From Streptomyces sp. JH34 (GTDB taxonomy: Bacteria > Actinomycetota > Actinomycetes > Streptomycetales > Streptomycetaceae): DNA of 64,000 bases. Shown here in pieces: positions 16,215 through 23,949 of the stretch. The position numbers were made by a program, and so were the translations under genes. The stretch lies in the NCBI RefSeq assembly GCF_029428875.1, contig NZ_JAJSOO010000001.1:5208001-5272000 (forward strand), read 5' to 3'. Each line of letters begins with the position of its first letter. The stretch's first letter is position 1. The notes under the pieces are model-generated. The model made no database searches and was not told the DNA's origin. It was given only the letters and a program-made list of their open reading frames with translations.

Positions 16215-16616
16215 TCAGGCCTTCGGCCGGTCCGCCAGCTTGTCCAGCTCGCGTATCGCCTGACCGTACGAACTGATCCGGCGCGTCACGGTGCCGATGG
16301 CGAAGAGCGTCCCGCCGGCCACCGAGAGCGGAACGGACATCCCGAGCACGGCCAGGACCTTCGGCCAGTCCCGTTCCTGTGCGCAGTAAGTCCCGTGTAT
16401 CCCACCCTCGTTGGCGGTGCCGCGGTCCGTGAACAGCCGGGACTCGCAGTCGACCGGATACGCGTCGTCCGGCTTCCTGTCCGCCTGGTAGGGCGTCGTC
16501 AGCAGCACGGCGGACCAGACCCAGAGGACGGCCGCCAGGGACAGCAGGACGACGCCCCGGGTGCGGCTCTTCGTGGCCTTGTCGCGGAAGTCGAGTTCGA
16601 ACTCTCGTGAACGCAT
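16215..16616 (-). CDS. Two-span membrane protein, hypothetical
   Basis: I do not recognise a named family. The protein has 133 residues with an acidic/basic N-terminus, a membrane span at about 21-40, an outside loop of about 45 residues with a Cys pair (VDCESRLF and GTYCAQERDW), a second span at about 90-110 and a basic cytoplasmic tail. There is no Shine-Dalgarno; TAGATT lies 8 bp upstream of the ATG, so it may be leaderless. It converges on the DoxX gene with only 13 bp between stops. Confidence 0.7.
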   Translation of the reverse strand: MRSREFELDFRDKATKSRTRGVVLLSLAAVLWVWSAVLLTTPYQADRKPDDAYPVDCESRLFTDRGTANEGGIHGTYCAQERDWPKVLAVLGMSVPLSVAGGTLFAIGTVTRRISSYGQAIRELDKLADRPKA

Positions 16617-16667
16617 AGCGGCCGAATCTATAGGAGCCCGATCTTCGCGGGGTCCGCCCGGGCGGGA

Positions 16668-17192
16668 TCAGGCCGTGAAACACCGCAGCCACGCGTCCAG
16701 GACGGCGAAGTCCGTACCGGTGAGCCCCCGCCACGCCTCGACGCGATGGAGAAGCGCCGGCCCCGGGTGGTGTGCCTCCACCCAGTCCCGGTCGATGTCC
16801 GTGATCTCGTCGTCGACCCAGACGAAGGGGCGCCCGCAGGCCCACCCGACGAGCCCAGGGGTCTTCCAGTGAAGCCCGCGCGGGCCCTGGACGAGGGGCG
16901 GATCCGGCCAGCTCACGACCGGCAGTTCCGGCAGCCCGAGCCACGGAGTGAGGTAGGCGTTCGCTTCCGACATCCACGTCGTCGCCCACACGAGCTCGCA
17001 CGGCAACGCCAGCAGTCGGGGCCCATGACCCGGGTCGGCCCTGTTGACCAGCGGGTTCGCGTCGGCCCCTCCGGGCCCGCGCCCCGCGTCGAAGACCGGA
17101 TAGCCGTCCGGCAGCTGCTCCCGTGTCGCGCCGAAGGGGATGAGCGGGCCGTCGACGTCGAGGAAGAGAAGGGGCGGAGGAGAACCGGTCAC
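16668..17192 (-). CDS. HAD-like hydrolase
   Basis: The protein has 174 residues. The nucleophile motif is LFLDVDGPLIPF near the N-terminus, Thr/Trp-rich ELVWATTWMSEAN fits motif II, and FVWVDDEITDID fits motif IV with the acidic metal ligands. The cap is minimal. This pattern is common in small streptomycete HAD proteins of unknown substrate. The GTG start at 17192 has no good Shine-Dalgarno; TACCGT is six bases upstream. The gene also follows the glyoxalase-like gene by 19 bp, so co-transcription is possible. Confidence 0.8.
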   Translation of the reverse strand: MTGSPPPLLFLDVDGPLIPFGATREQLPDGYPVFDAGRGPGGADANPLVNRADPGHGPRLLALPCELVWATTWMSEANAYLTPWLGLPELPVVSWPDPPLVQGPRGLHWKTPGLVGWACGRPFVWVDDEITDIDRDWVEAHHPGPALLHRVEAWRGLTGTDFAVLDAWLRCFTA

Positions 17193-17211
17193 GCCTGCAC
17201 GGTAACGCCGT

Positions 17212-17652
17212 TCAGCCCTGGGTGCCGTGCGGAACGCCCTCGCCCGTCCGTGTGGCGAGGACCTCCAGGTAATGCTGGTTCTGCATGAGCCCGAGGACGT
17301 TCCCGAAGGGATCCAGGACCGAAGCCTCGAGAAACCCCGCGCCGAACTCCCTTGCTGTTTCGTTGATCTCGGCCCCGAGGCCCAGCGCCCGCTCCACCGC
17401 CGCATGGACGTCGTCGACATGCCAGTACACGACGGCGCCGGACGGACCGGCACCAGCACCGCCGTGCTTCCCCAGGTTCTGGACGAAGGCGCTGTCGACC
17501 AGCCCGAGTTCGTGTCGGTAGTCCCCGATCCGGAACTCCGCGTAACCCGGGCGCTCGAAGTAGGGCTCCACACCCAGCAGTTCGGTGTACCAATGCTTGG
17601 CCGCCGCCAGGTCCGAGGCGTGGAACCTGACGGTGGTGAGACCTTGCAGCAT
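17212..17652 (-). CDS. Glyoxalase/VOC-family protein
   Basis: The protein has 146 residues built as two beta-alpha-beta-beta-beta modules: LTTVRFHASDLAAAKHWYTEL starts the first and VVYWHVDDVHAAVERAL the second, ending with LDPFGNVLGLMQN. This is the vicinal oxygen chelate fold. Typical members are lyases, dioxygenases or antibiotic-binding proteins. The metal ligands here (His11, His73 and an acidic residue near the end) are plausible but not decisive. An upstream in-frame start exists, but the ATG at 17652 with GGAGTGCCC before it fits the fold. Confidence 0.85.
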   Translation of the reverse strand: MLQGLTTVRFHASDLAAAKHWYTELLGVEPYFERPGYAEFRIGDYRHELGLVDSAFVQNLGKHGGAGAGPSGAVVYWHVDDVHAAVERALGLGAEINETAREFGAGFLEASVLDPFGNVLGLMQNQHYLEVLATRTGEGVPHGTQG

Positions 17653-17734
17653 GGGCACTCCTTCGTCGATCGGTGTCGTCGGGAGGAGAGTGCCCCGCAT
17701 GCAGGTCTGTTTCCGTCCTAGTGGGGGCGGGCGG

Positions 17735-17929
17735 TCATCGCAGCCCGTCCACGAAGGCCTGCCAGGCGCCCGCGCTCATGACGAGAACGGGGCCGGCCGG
17801 GTCCTTGCTGTCCCGGACGGGGACGGAGGCGGCGCAGCCGTCGGCTACCTCGACGCATTCGCCGCCGGTGCTCCCGCTGTAGCTGGACTTACGCCACACC
17901 GCGCTCTTCAGGTTCGGACCGGTCGCCAT
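17735..17929 (-). CDS. DUF397 protein
   Basis: This is a 64-residue DUF397 protein, with WRKSSYSGSTGGECVEVAD and VPVRDSKDPAGPVL, both hallmarks of the family. Its start lies inside the end of the upstream Scr1-type regulator gene (41-bp overlap in another frame). In streptomycetes these pairs recur in many copies (whiJ-like loci) and affect development and secondary metabolism, with the small protein acting together with the XRE regulator. Confidence 0.93.
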   Translation of the reverse strand: MATGPNLKSAVWRKSSYSGSTGGECVEVADGCAASVPVRDSKDPAGPVLVMSAGAWQAFVDGLR

Positions 17930-18737
17930 AACGCTCCTCCATCACACGGGTGATCAGTGCCGCGGAGTCCTCGACGGAGAGGGCTGCGGCCTGCAAATGA
18001 GCGTAGCGGCGGGCGGCCTCCCTGATGGTCTCGGGGTTGGCGGTCATGTGGCCGGAGATGAGGTCCTCCGTGTAGATGATGTCTGGGTCCTTCTCGAATC
18101 GCATCGCCGTGAACGAACCATCCAAGCTTGTGTGTTCACCCACGACGAACGGCAGCACCTGAATCCGCATCCACCGGTGCCTCGTGAACTCCAACAGGCG
18201 GGCCAGTTGGTTCCGCATGACCTCGTGGCCGCCGATCGGCCGGTGCAGGACCGCCTCGTCCAGGATCGCCCAGGCCAGGGGTGGTTGCTGCCGCTCCAGG
18301 ATGCGCTGGCGTTCCAGCCGGGCGGCGAGCAGCCCCTCCAGGTCGTCCGGCATGCCGGTGAGCAGTACGGCCCGCGCGTACTCCTCCGTCTGCAGCAGCC
18401 CGTACACCAGCTGCGCCTGGTAGGTGGAGATGTAGGTCGCCTTCGCCTCCATGTCCGCGTACTGCTGGAACCAGGTCGGCAGTTGGCTTCGCAGGACCAG
18501 GCCGACCAGGCGGGAGAAGACCCCGTCCGTGCCCAGTGCCGCGTCCAGGCGTTCCGAGAAGTCGCGGGTCGGCACCTTCTTCGTCGTCTCGATCTGGCCG
18601 ATCAGTGAGCCCGTACAGAAGATGATCTCGCCGAGCTGGCCCTGCCGCAGCCCATGGGCCTCCCGCTGGCGGCGCAGTTCCCAGCCGTAGTAGTCCAGTG
18701 GGGAGGCGCTGGGGTCGAGTGACTGCACGTTGGCCAC
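17889..18737 (-). CDS. Scr1-family XRE transcriptional regulator (WhiJ-like)
   Basis: The protein has 282 residues. An N-terminal helix-turn-helix (LRRQREAHGLRQGQLGEII with IGQIETTKKVPT) is followed by a DUF5753 domain that covers the rest (VYGLLQTEEYARAVL, LAWAILDEAVLHRPIGG, IQVLPF, YTEDLISGHM). This domain order is the Scr1/WhiJ family. It overlaps the DUF397 gene by 41 bp and is divergent from a gene for an anti-sigma-like ATPase, a three-gene arrangement found at whiJ/abaA-like loci of streptomycetes. It probably controls its own local promoter. Confidence 0.92.
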   Translation of the reverse strand: MANVQSLDPSASPLDYYGWELRRQREAHGLRQGQLGEIIFCTGSLIGQIETTKKVPTRDFSERLDAALGTDGVFSRLVGLVLRSQLPTWFQQYADMEAKATYISTYQAQLVYGLLQTEEYARAVLLTGMPDDLEGLLAARLERQRILERQQPPLAWAILDEAVLHRPIGGHEVMRNQLARLLEFTRHRWMRIQVLPFVVGEHTSLDGSFTAMRFEKDPDIIYTEDLISGHMTANPETIREAARRYAHLQAAALSVEDSAALITRVMEERYGDRSEPEERGVA

Positions 18738-18821
18738 GGCGGGGTGCCTCTCGCTTCAACGCCTGGCGGCGTTCGTTTCAGGTCGTGGCCGAGAGTAATC
18801 AGCCCACTGCACTCTGGTGAC

Positions 18822-19481
18822 ATGAATCACGTATCCGATACCCGGACCGGTGACGCCGAGGCCGCGGCCTACCGTGCCGATCTCGCGCTGGGGGAGCACT
18901 CCGCCCGACACCTGCGGCGCATCCTGCGGCTCTACCTCACCGGCTGGGGCCTGCTCGACGTGGCGGACGCGGCGGAACTGGCCCTCACCGAGCTCGTCGC
19001 CAATGTCGTACGGCATGTGCCCGGCCGCCGCTGCCAGACGCTGATCATCCTGCTGCCGGGCCGGGGTGTGCGGGTCGAGATCTCCGATGCGTCGCCCCGC
19101 CTGCCCCACGCGGTCGCGGGGGACGCGCTCGACGAGGGCGGGCGGGGGCTGCTGCTGGTGGAGGCCGTCACCGACGGCTGGGGTGTCGAGGCGCGCGGTG
19201 ACGGCCGGGGGAAGACGGTCTGGTTCGAGTGCGGTCAGCGGGAGGCGCCGAGCTCCGCCAGTACCGCATCGGTGAACGGCGTCCAGACCTCGACCGCCCA
19301 CGGCCCGAAGGCCCGGTTCGTCAGCGCGACGCAGGCCGCGCCCGCCGCCGGGTCGATCCACAGGAACGTGCCGGACTGGCCGAAGTGTCCGAAGGTGGCG
19401 GGGGAGGACGAAAGCCCGGTCCAGTGCGGCGACTTGGAGTCGCGGATATCGAAGCCGAGACCCCAGTCGTTGGGGTTCTGA
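18822..19481 (+). CDS. RsbW-like ATP-binding protein with unusual C-terminal extension
   Basis: The predicted length is 219 residues. The first 140 form a HATPase_c_2 domain of the anti-sigma kinase type: N-box ELALTELVANVVRHV, then VRVEISDASPRLP and EGGRGLLLVEAVTDGWG. Similar proteins usually end soon after this domain (about 140-150 residues). Here the frame stays open for about 75 more residues of low-complexity Ala/Ser/Pro sequence that lies antisense to the end of the beta-lactamase-fold gene (247-bp overlap). The true stop may have been lost by mutation. It stands divergent from the Scr1 regulator. Confidence 0.75.
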   Translation: MNHVSDTRTGDAEAAAYRADLALGEHSARHLRRILRLYLTGWGLLDVADAAELALTELVANVVRHVPGRRCQTLIILLPGRGVRVEISDASPRLPHAVAGDALDEGGRGLLLVEAVTDGWGVEARGDGRGKTVWFECGQREAPSSASTASVNGVQTSTAHGPKARFVSATQAAPAAGSIHRNVPDWPKCPKVAGEDESPVQCGDLESRISKPRPQSLGF

Positions 19482-20056
19482 TGACCGTATCCGGGGAGCA
19501 CGCCCTTGAGACCGGGGTGAACGACGGTCTGGGCCTCCAGGACCGTACGCGGGTCGAGGAGTCGCGGGGCCTGTACCTCGGCGGCGAACCGCACCAGGTC
19601 GTCCACCGTCGAGACGCCGTCCTTGGCGGGTGAGCCCTCCACCGCCGTCGAGGTCATGCCCAGGGGTTCGAGGACGGCCTGGCGCACGTACTCGGGGAAC
19701 GGGATCTCCGTGGCCTTGGCGATGTGGTCGCCGAGCACCTCGAAGCCCGCGTTGGAGTACAGCCTGCGGGTGCCGGGAGGTGCGGTGACCCGGTGCTCGT
19801 CGTAGGCGAGACCACTGGTGTGCGCGAGGAGGTGCCGGACGGTCGAGCCCTCGGGGCCGGCCGGTTCGTCCAGCTCGACGGCACCCTCCTCGTAGGCCAC
19901 CAGCGCGGCGTAGGCGGCGAGCGGCTTGGTCACCGAGGCCAGCGGGAAGCGGTGCGCGGTGGGACCATGGGTACCCAGGAGCGTGCCGTCCGAGGTGACG
20001 ACGGCGGCTGCCGCGGTGGGGACGGGCCAGTTCTCGATCATCGCCAGGCTCTGCAT
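19235..20056 (-). CDS. Serine hydrolase, beta-lactamase/class C fold
   Basis: The protein has 273 residues. The class C signature is present: S41-V-T-K44 (PLASVTKPLAAYA), Y100-S-N102 (RLYSNAGFEVL) and HFGQSG in the KTG position near residue 240. There is no signal peptide, so it is likely cytoplasmic and more probably an esterase or peptidase-like hydrolase than a secreted beta-lactamase. The ATG at 20056 has TAGGCT seven bases upstream and no Shine-Dalgarno, consistent with a leaderless transcript. It is divergent from the MerR gene. Confidence 0.88.
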   Translation of the reverse strand: MQSLAMIENWPVPTAAAAVVTSDGTLLGTHGPTAHRFPLASVTKPLAAYAALVAYEEGAVELDEPAGPEGSTVRHLLAHTSGLAYDEHRVTAPPGTRRLYSNAGFEVLGDHIAKATEIPFPEYVRQAVLEPLGMTSTAVEGSPAKDGVSTVDDLVRFAAEVQAPRLLDPRTVLEAQTVVHPGLKGVLPGYGHQNPNDWGLGFDIRDSKSPHWTGLSSSPATFGHFGQSGTFLWIDPAAGAACVALTNRAFGPWAVEVWTPFTDAVLAELGASR

Positions 20057-20106
20057 GCGTACGAGCCTAACGGGAGCCCGAATCCTGGTCGGCCACCCCG
20101 TATCGC

Positions 20107-20137
20107 TTGCTTGGAGTGCACTCCAAGGTTCTAGCGT
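20107..20137 (+). promoter_or_regulatory. MerR-type promoter with 18-bp palindromic operator
   Basis: -35 TTGCTT (20107-20112) and -10 TAGCGT (20132-20137) are separated by 19 bp, the overlong spacer typical of MerR-controlled promoters. Inside it lies the perfect palindrome CTTGGAGTGCACTCCAAG (20110-20127). The -10 ends six bases before the ATG at 20144, so the transcript is probably leaderless. Confidence 0.8.
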
Positions 20138-20143
20138 GGAGGC

Positions 20144-20599
20144 ATGACGGTGATGGAGAGCACTTCCGCACGGACGGACACCTGCGCCTCGGCCCCGAGG
20201 GCGCATCCGCGGCCCGAGGGCCAGGACCGCTACACCATCAGCGAGGTCGTGGCCTTCAGCGGGCTCACCGCCCACACGCTGCGCTGGTACGAGCGCATCG
20301 GGCTGATGCCGCACGTCGACCGCTCCCACACCGGCCAGCGGCGGTTCAGCAACCGCGACCTGGACTGGCTCGCCTTCGTCGGCAAGCTGAGGCTGACCGG
20401 AATGCCGGTCGCCGACATGGTCAGGTACGCCGAACTGGTCCGCGAGGGCGACCACACCTTCACCGAGCGGCAGGAGCTGCTGGAGTCGACCCGGCGCGAC
20501 GTACAGGCGCGGATCGCGGAGCTCCAGGGAACCCTGGCCGTGCTCGACTTCAAGATCGACTTTTACGGCGGCGCCCGTACGGCGCCGGAAAGGGTCTGA
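20144..20599 (+). CDS. MerR-family transcriptional regulator
   Basis: The protein has 151 residues: a 29-residue variable N-terminus, then the MerR winged helix (YTISEVVAFSGLTAHTLRWYERIGL, with RRFSNRDLDWL) and a coiled-coil helix for dimer formation. No cysteine cluster for metal binding is evident, so the inducer is more likely an organic or redox signal. It is in one operon with an aldo/keto reductase five bases downstream, and its own promoter carries a canonical MerR operator. The pair probably responds to and detoxifies a carbonyl compound. Confidence 0.93.
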   Translation: MTVMESTSARTDTCASAPRAHPRPEGQDRYTISEVVAFSGLTAHTLRWYERIGLMPHVDRSHTGQRRFSNRDLDWLAFVGKLRLTGMPVADMVRYAELVREGDHTFTERQELLESTRRDVQARIAELQGTLAVLDFKIDFYGGARTAPERV

Positions 20600-20604
20600 A
20601 CGAC

Positions 20605-21624
20605 ATGAGTGACACCGGAAAGATCGCGACGGCGGAGCTCGGTACCGGCGGCCCGCAGGTCGGCGTGCAGGGACTCGGCTGCATGGGGATCAGCGAGTTC
20701 TACGGGGACACCGACGAGGCTGCCGCCCGGGACACCCTGGAGGCGGCGCTGGAAGTGGGCGTGACCCTCTTCGACACCGCCGACATCTACGGGAGCGGGG
20801 CCAACGAGACGTTCCTCGCGCCGTTCGTGGGGGCGCACCGCGACGAGATCACGCTGGCGACGAAGTTCGCCATCGAGCGGAGTGACACCGATCCGAACTT
20901 CCGCGGGGTGCGCAACGATCCCGCGTACATCCGCCAGGCCGTCGAGGCCAGCCTGCGCCGGCTGGGCACCGATGTCATCGACCTCTACTACATGCACCGC
21001 CGCGATCCGCTCGTGCCGCTCGCCGAGTCGGTGGGCGCGATGGCCGACCTGGTGCGGGAGGGCAAGGTCAAGCAGCTCGGGCTCAGCGAGGTGACCGGGG
21101 CCGAACTCCGTGAGGCGCACGCCGTGCACCCGATCGCGGCCCTCCAGTCCGAGTGGTCCCTCTTCAGCCGCGACGTCGAGCTCAGCGCCGTTCCGGCCGC
21201 CGTCGAGCTCGGGGTGACGCTCGTCCCGTACTCGCCGCTCGGGCGCGGCTTCCTGACCGGGGCGTTCGCGGACGCGGGCAAGGAGCTGAGCGACGGTGAC
21301 TTCCGTAAGCACCAGCCCCGTTTCACCGGTGAGAACGCGAAGGCCAACGCGGCACTGCTGGAGCCGGTTCACAAGATCGCGGCGGCGCACGGCGCGACGG
21401 CCGCGCAGATCGCCCTGGCCTGGGTGCAGCAGCGGGCCCAGGTGCACGGGCTGACCGTGGTGCCGATCCCGGGCACGCGCAAGCGCAGCCGTCTGCTGGA
21501 GAACGTCGGGGCGACCCGGCTGACCCTGACCGAGCAGGAACTCCGGTCGCTGGAGCCCATCGCGGGCCAGGTGGCGGGCGACCGCTACCCGGACATGAGC
21601 AGCACGGCCACCGCGCGCGAGTAG
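20605..21624 (+). CDS. Aldo/keto reductase
   Basis: The protein has 339 residues with a TIM-barrel of the AKR superfamily. The catalytic tetrad is visible: Asp57 and Tyr62 (LFDTADIYGSG), Lys87 (LATKFAI) and His131 (DLYYMHRRDP). The C-terminal NADPH-binding motif is VPIPGTRKRSRLLENVGA. Members of this subgroup reduce aldehydes and ketones with NADPH. It starts five bases after the MerR gene stop, so both share the MerR-type promoter. Two hairpins follow the stop codon. Confidence 0.93.
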   Translation: MSDTGKIATAELGTGGPQVGVQGLGCMGISEFYGDTDEAAARDTLEAALEVGVTLFDTADIYGSGANETFLAPFVGAHRDEITLATKFAIERSDTDPNFRGVRNDPAYIRQAVEASLRRLGTDVIDLYYMHRRDPLVPLAESVGAMADLVREGKVKQLGLSEVTGAELREAHAVHPIAALQSEWSLFSRDVELSAVPAAVELGVTLVPYSPLGRGFLTGAFADAGKELSDGDFRKHQPRFTGENAKANAALLEPVHKIAAAHGATAAQIALAWVQQRAQVHGLTVVPIPGTRKRSRLLENVGATRLTLTEQELRSLEPIAGQVAGDRYPDMSSTATARE

Positions 21625-21626
21625 GT

Positions 21627-21648
21627 GGCACGGGCAACCGCCCGTGCC
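21627..21648 (+). terminator. First hairpin after the aldo/keto reductase
   Basis: GGCACGGGC (21627-21635) pairs perfectly with GCCCGTGCC (21640-21648) around an AACC loop, directly after the stop codon. Confidence 0.6.
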
Positions 21649-21680
21649 CCACGGCTGTCCGGGCACCCGCCCGCGCACGA

Positions 21681-21720
21681 CGGCCGAGGAGTACCCGCTG
21701 GTCCGGGTACTCCTCGGCCG
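21681..21720. terminator. 17-bp perfect hairpin between convergent genes
   Basis: CGGCCGAGGAGTACCCG (21681-21697) pairs fully with CGGGTACTCCTCGGCCG (21704-21720) with a six-base loop. It lies between the aldo/keto reductase and the ABC permease, which converge, so it can serve both. Confidence 0.85.
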
Positions 21721-21737
21721 GTTCGCGAACTCTCCGG

Positions 21738-22760
21738 TCACAGCAGGCGCTTGCGGCCCCAGGCGATGACGAAGGTGACGACGGCGGCGCTGACGGCGAG
21801 CATGATGCCTGCCCCGAGCCACTGCATCGTGTGCATCTGGGAGGCGGGGAGGTAGTCCATGGACCAGCCGACGACGTGCTGGGCGTCCATGCACGCGCTG
21901 TGCGCCCGGGCGTTCTCCGAGTGTTCGAGGCAGGTGGTCCAGGGCAGGCGGTCCCCGGACTCCGTGAGGAAGTAGGTGCCCTGTCCCTGCTGTTCCGCCT
22001 GGGCCGGCAGCTCCGGCGGCGACATGCCGGGCCCGACGCCGTCGTGGGTGTTGATCGTCAGGACGTTCCCCAGGCTCCGCCAGCATTCGCTCCAGACGAA
22101 CCCGATCGCCCCCACGATGCCGAGGGTGACCACCATCGAGACCAGCGTGCGGCGCAGGACCATACCGACCGCCACGCCCACGGTGAGGGCGAGCAGGGCG
22201 TGTGCCACCGGCACCGGCCCCGTGACGCTGAAGAAGGCCGTCCAGGTGAGGCTTTCGGAGAGCGTCTTCACCGGGCCCCACCACCAGGTGAACACGGCGG
22301 TGAGCGCACCCGTGCACAGCGTGACCAGCACGGCGGGCAGGGCGAGTTTCACGGTCAGCCAGCGCAGCCGGCTGACGGACTGTGAGGTCACCAGCTTCGC
22401 GGTCCCGGTCTCCAGGTCGCCCGCGACGAGCGGGGCGCCGAGGAAGACACCCAGCAGGACCGGGACGTAGCTCAGGTAGCTCCCGAGGCTGAACAGAGGG
22501 TCTGCCCGGTCCTCGAACTCGGGCGGCATGCTGCCGGACTTCCGCGTGGTCGGGGCGAGGGTGCTCAGGTAGTCCACCAGTTGCCCGCGCAGGTACACCA
22601 TGGCGATCACGCCGAGCAGGGTGAGGCCGATGAGGGTCCAGAACGCCGCGCGGTGCTGGCGCCAGACGAGCCAGACCGGACCGCCCAGCCGGGGAACCCA
22701 CCTGTTCCCGGGGCGCGCGGCGGGCGTCGGGCGGGCCGGGTCACGAGTCAGCGTGGTCAT
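21738..22760 (-). CDS. ABC transporter permease
   Basis: The protein has 340 residues with six predicted membrane spans, at about 40-58, 100-122, 140-160, 175-198, 205-222 and 312-330. A large extracytoplasmic loop of about 80 residues with several Cys and Trp lies before the last span. This ABC-2-like layout is common in streptomycete export systems controlled by adjacent two-component pairs. Its start overlaps the stop of the ATPase gene (ATGA). The substrate is unknown; lipids, peptides or antibiotics are all possible. Confidence 0.88.
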   Translation of the reverse strand: MTTLTRDPARPTPAARPGNRWVPRLGGPVWLVWRQHRAAFWTLIGLTLLGVIAMVYLRGQLVDYLSTLAPTTRKSGSMPPEFEDRADPLFSLGSYLSYVPVLLGVFLGAPLVAGDLETGTAKLVTSQSVSRLRWLTVKLALPAVLVTLCTGALTAVFTWWWGPVKTLSESLTWTAFFSVTGPVPVAHALLALTVGVAVGMVLRRTLVSMVVTLGIVGAIGFVWSECWRSLGNVLTINTHDGVGPGMSPPELPAQAEQQGQGTYFLTESGDRLPWTTCLEHSENARAHSACMDAQHVVGWSMDYLPASQMHTMQWLGAGIMLAVSAAVVTFVIAWGRKRLL

Positions 22761-23743
22761 GCGGTCACAGCCTTCTGCCGGTCGCGGGTGATGATGTCTC
22801 GGATGTCGCCGACCTGGGCGCTGGGGGCGATCAGCGGCGGTGCGTCGGGTGAGCGCAGGTACGCGAGCAGAAGCTCCTCCAGGGTGGGAGGCTCCGCCCG
22901 CCCGCCGTACTCGACCGGCCCGCCGAGACGCACCAGGACGCCCGGCCGGCCCTCGCCGCTGTGCGCGTCGACGACCCGGTGCGGGGCGACGACCGGGGAC
23001 GGGCCGCTCCCCGCGACGTCGAGCAGGGCGTGGGCGGCGCGCAGTTCGTCGACCTCGCCCGCGAGACGCAGGCCACCGTTCGCGATGACGAGCAGGTAGT
23101 CGCAGATGTGCTGGAGTTCGGCGAGCATGTGCGAGGACACCAGCACCGTCGTGCCGTGCTGGGCGGCCTCCCGCGTCAGTGTGGTCATGAGTTCACGGCG
23201 CACCAGCGGGTCCAGGTCGGACATCGGCTCGTCGAGGACGAGCAGGTCCGGGCGCTTCCCGAAGGCCAGGGCGAAGGCGACGCGGGTGCGCTGACCGCCG
23301 GACAGGGTCCCGATCCTCGCTCCCATGGGCACCTGGCCCGCGTGGACGATGCCCTCGGCGACCTCCTGGTCCCAGTGGGGGTTGAACTCGTGGCCGAGCC
23401 GGAGGGTCTCCGCCACGGTGAAGCGCCGGAACAGCGGCTTCTCCTGGGTCAGGAACGCGGTGCGCAGGACCGCCTCCGTCGACCCCGGGGCCGCGCCGAA
23501 CACCCGCAGGGCGCCCGTCGTCGGCCGGATCATGTTGTTGGCCAGGCCCATCAGGGTGCTCTTGCCGGCGCCGTTGGGGCCGACGAGCCCGCAGACCCGC
23601 CCGGCCGGCAGCCGGAAGGACACGTCCCGCAGTGCCCAGCCGCGCCGGTACTTCTTGCCGAGCCCCTGGGCCTCGATCGCCGGTTCGCCGACGGGGGGCC
23701 CGAACCCCGTTCCGCTTCCGTGGTGCGTTCCTGCGTGGTCCAT
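22757..23743 (-). CDS. ABC transporter ATP-binding protein
   Basis: The protein has 328 residues. Walker A is GPNGAGKST, the signature is LSGGQRTRVAFALAF, Walker B is LLVLDEPMSDLD, and the H-loop is in VLVSSHMLAEL. A C-terminal extension of about 100 residues follows the domain, as in exporters with ABC-2 permeases. The ATG at 23743 has AGGAGCC at good spacing. It forms an operon with the permease (four-base overlap) and is divergent from a sensor kinase/response regulator pair. Confidence 0.95.
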   Translation of the reverse strand: MDHAGTHHGSGTGFGPPVGEPAIEAQGLGKKYRRGWALRDVSFRLPAGRVCGLVGPNGAGKSTLMGLANNMIRPTTGALRVFGAAPGSTEAVLRTAFLTQEKPLFRRFTVAETLRLGHEFNPHWDQEVAEGIVHAGQVPMGARIGTLSGGQRTRVAFALAFGKRPDLLVLDEPMSDLDPLVRRELMTTLTREAAQHGTTVLVSSHMLAELQHICDYLLVIANGGLRLAGEVDELRAAHALLDVAGSGPSPVVAPHRVVDAHSGEGRPGVLVRLGGPVEYGGRAEPPTLEELLLAYLRSPDAPPLIAPSAQVGDIRDIITRDRQKAVTA

Positions 23744-23754
23744 GCGTGGCTCCT

Positions 23755-23822
23755 GTGCGTGTGGGGAGGGGCGACCGTGTACGTGTGGGGGAAGGGAGGC
23801 CACCTCGTGCGTGGGGGAGGGG
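23755..23822. repeat. Three G-rich direct repeats in a divergent promoter region
   Basis: Related words GTGCGTGTGGGGAGGGG (23755-23771), GTGTACGTGTGGGGGAAGGG (23777-23796) and GTGCGTGGGGGAGGGG (23807-23822) follow each other just upstream of the ABC ATPase gene. They could be regulator sites or form a G-quadruplex. The rest of 23744-23949 holds no gene. Confidence 0.45.
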
Positions 23823-23949
23823 CCGCCTTGTACAGTCGCGAGCGCCGTCCGGTGGAGACCACTCTTCTCCGCCGCGCCCCGCGGCGGATCGGGCGAAAGA
23901 CAGATCGTTGGAGGCCGACTCCGACTTTCGGCCGGTCGGCGGGAGGGCC

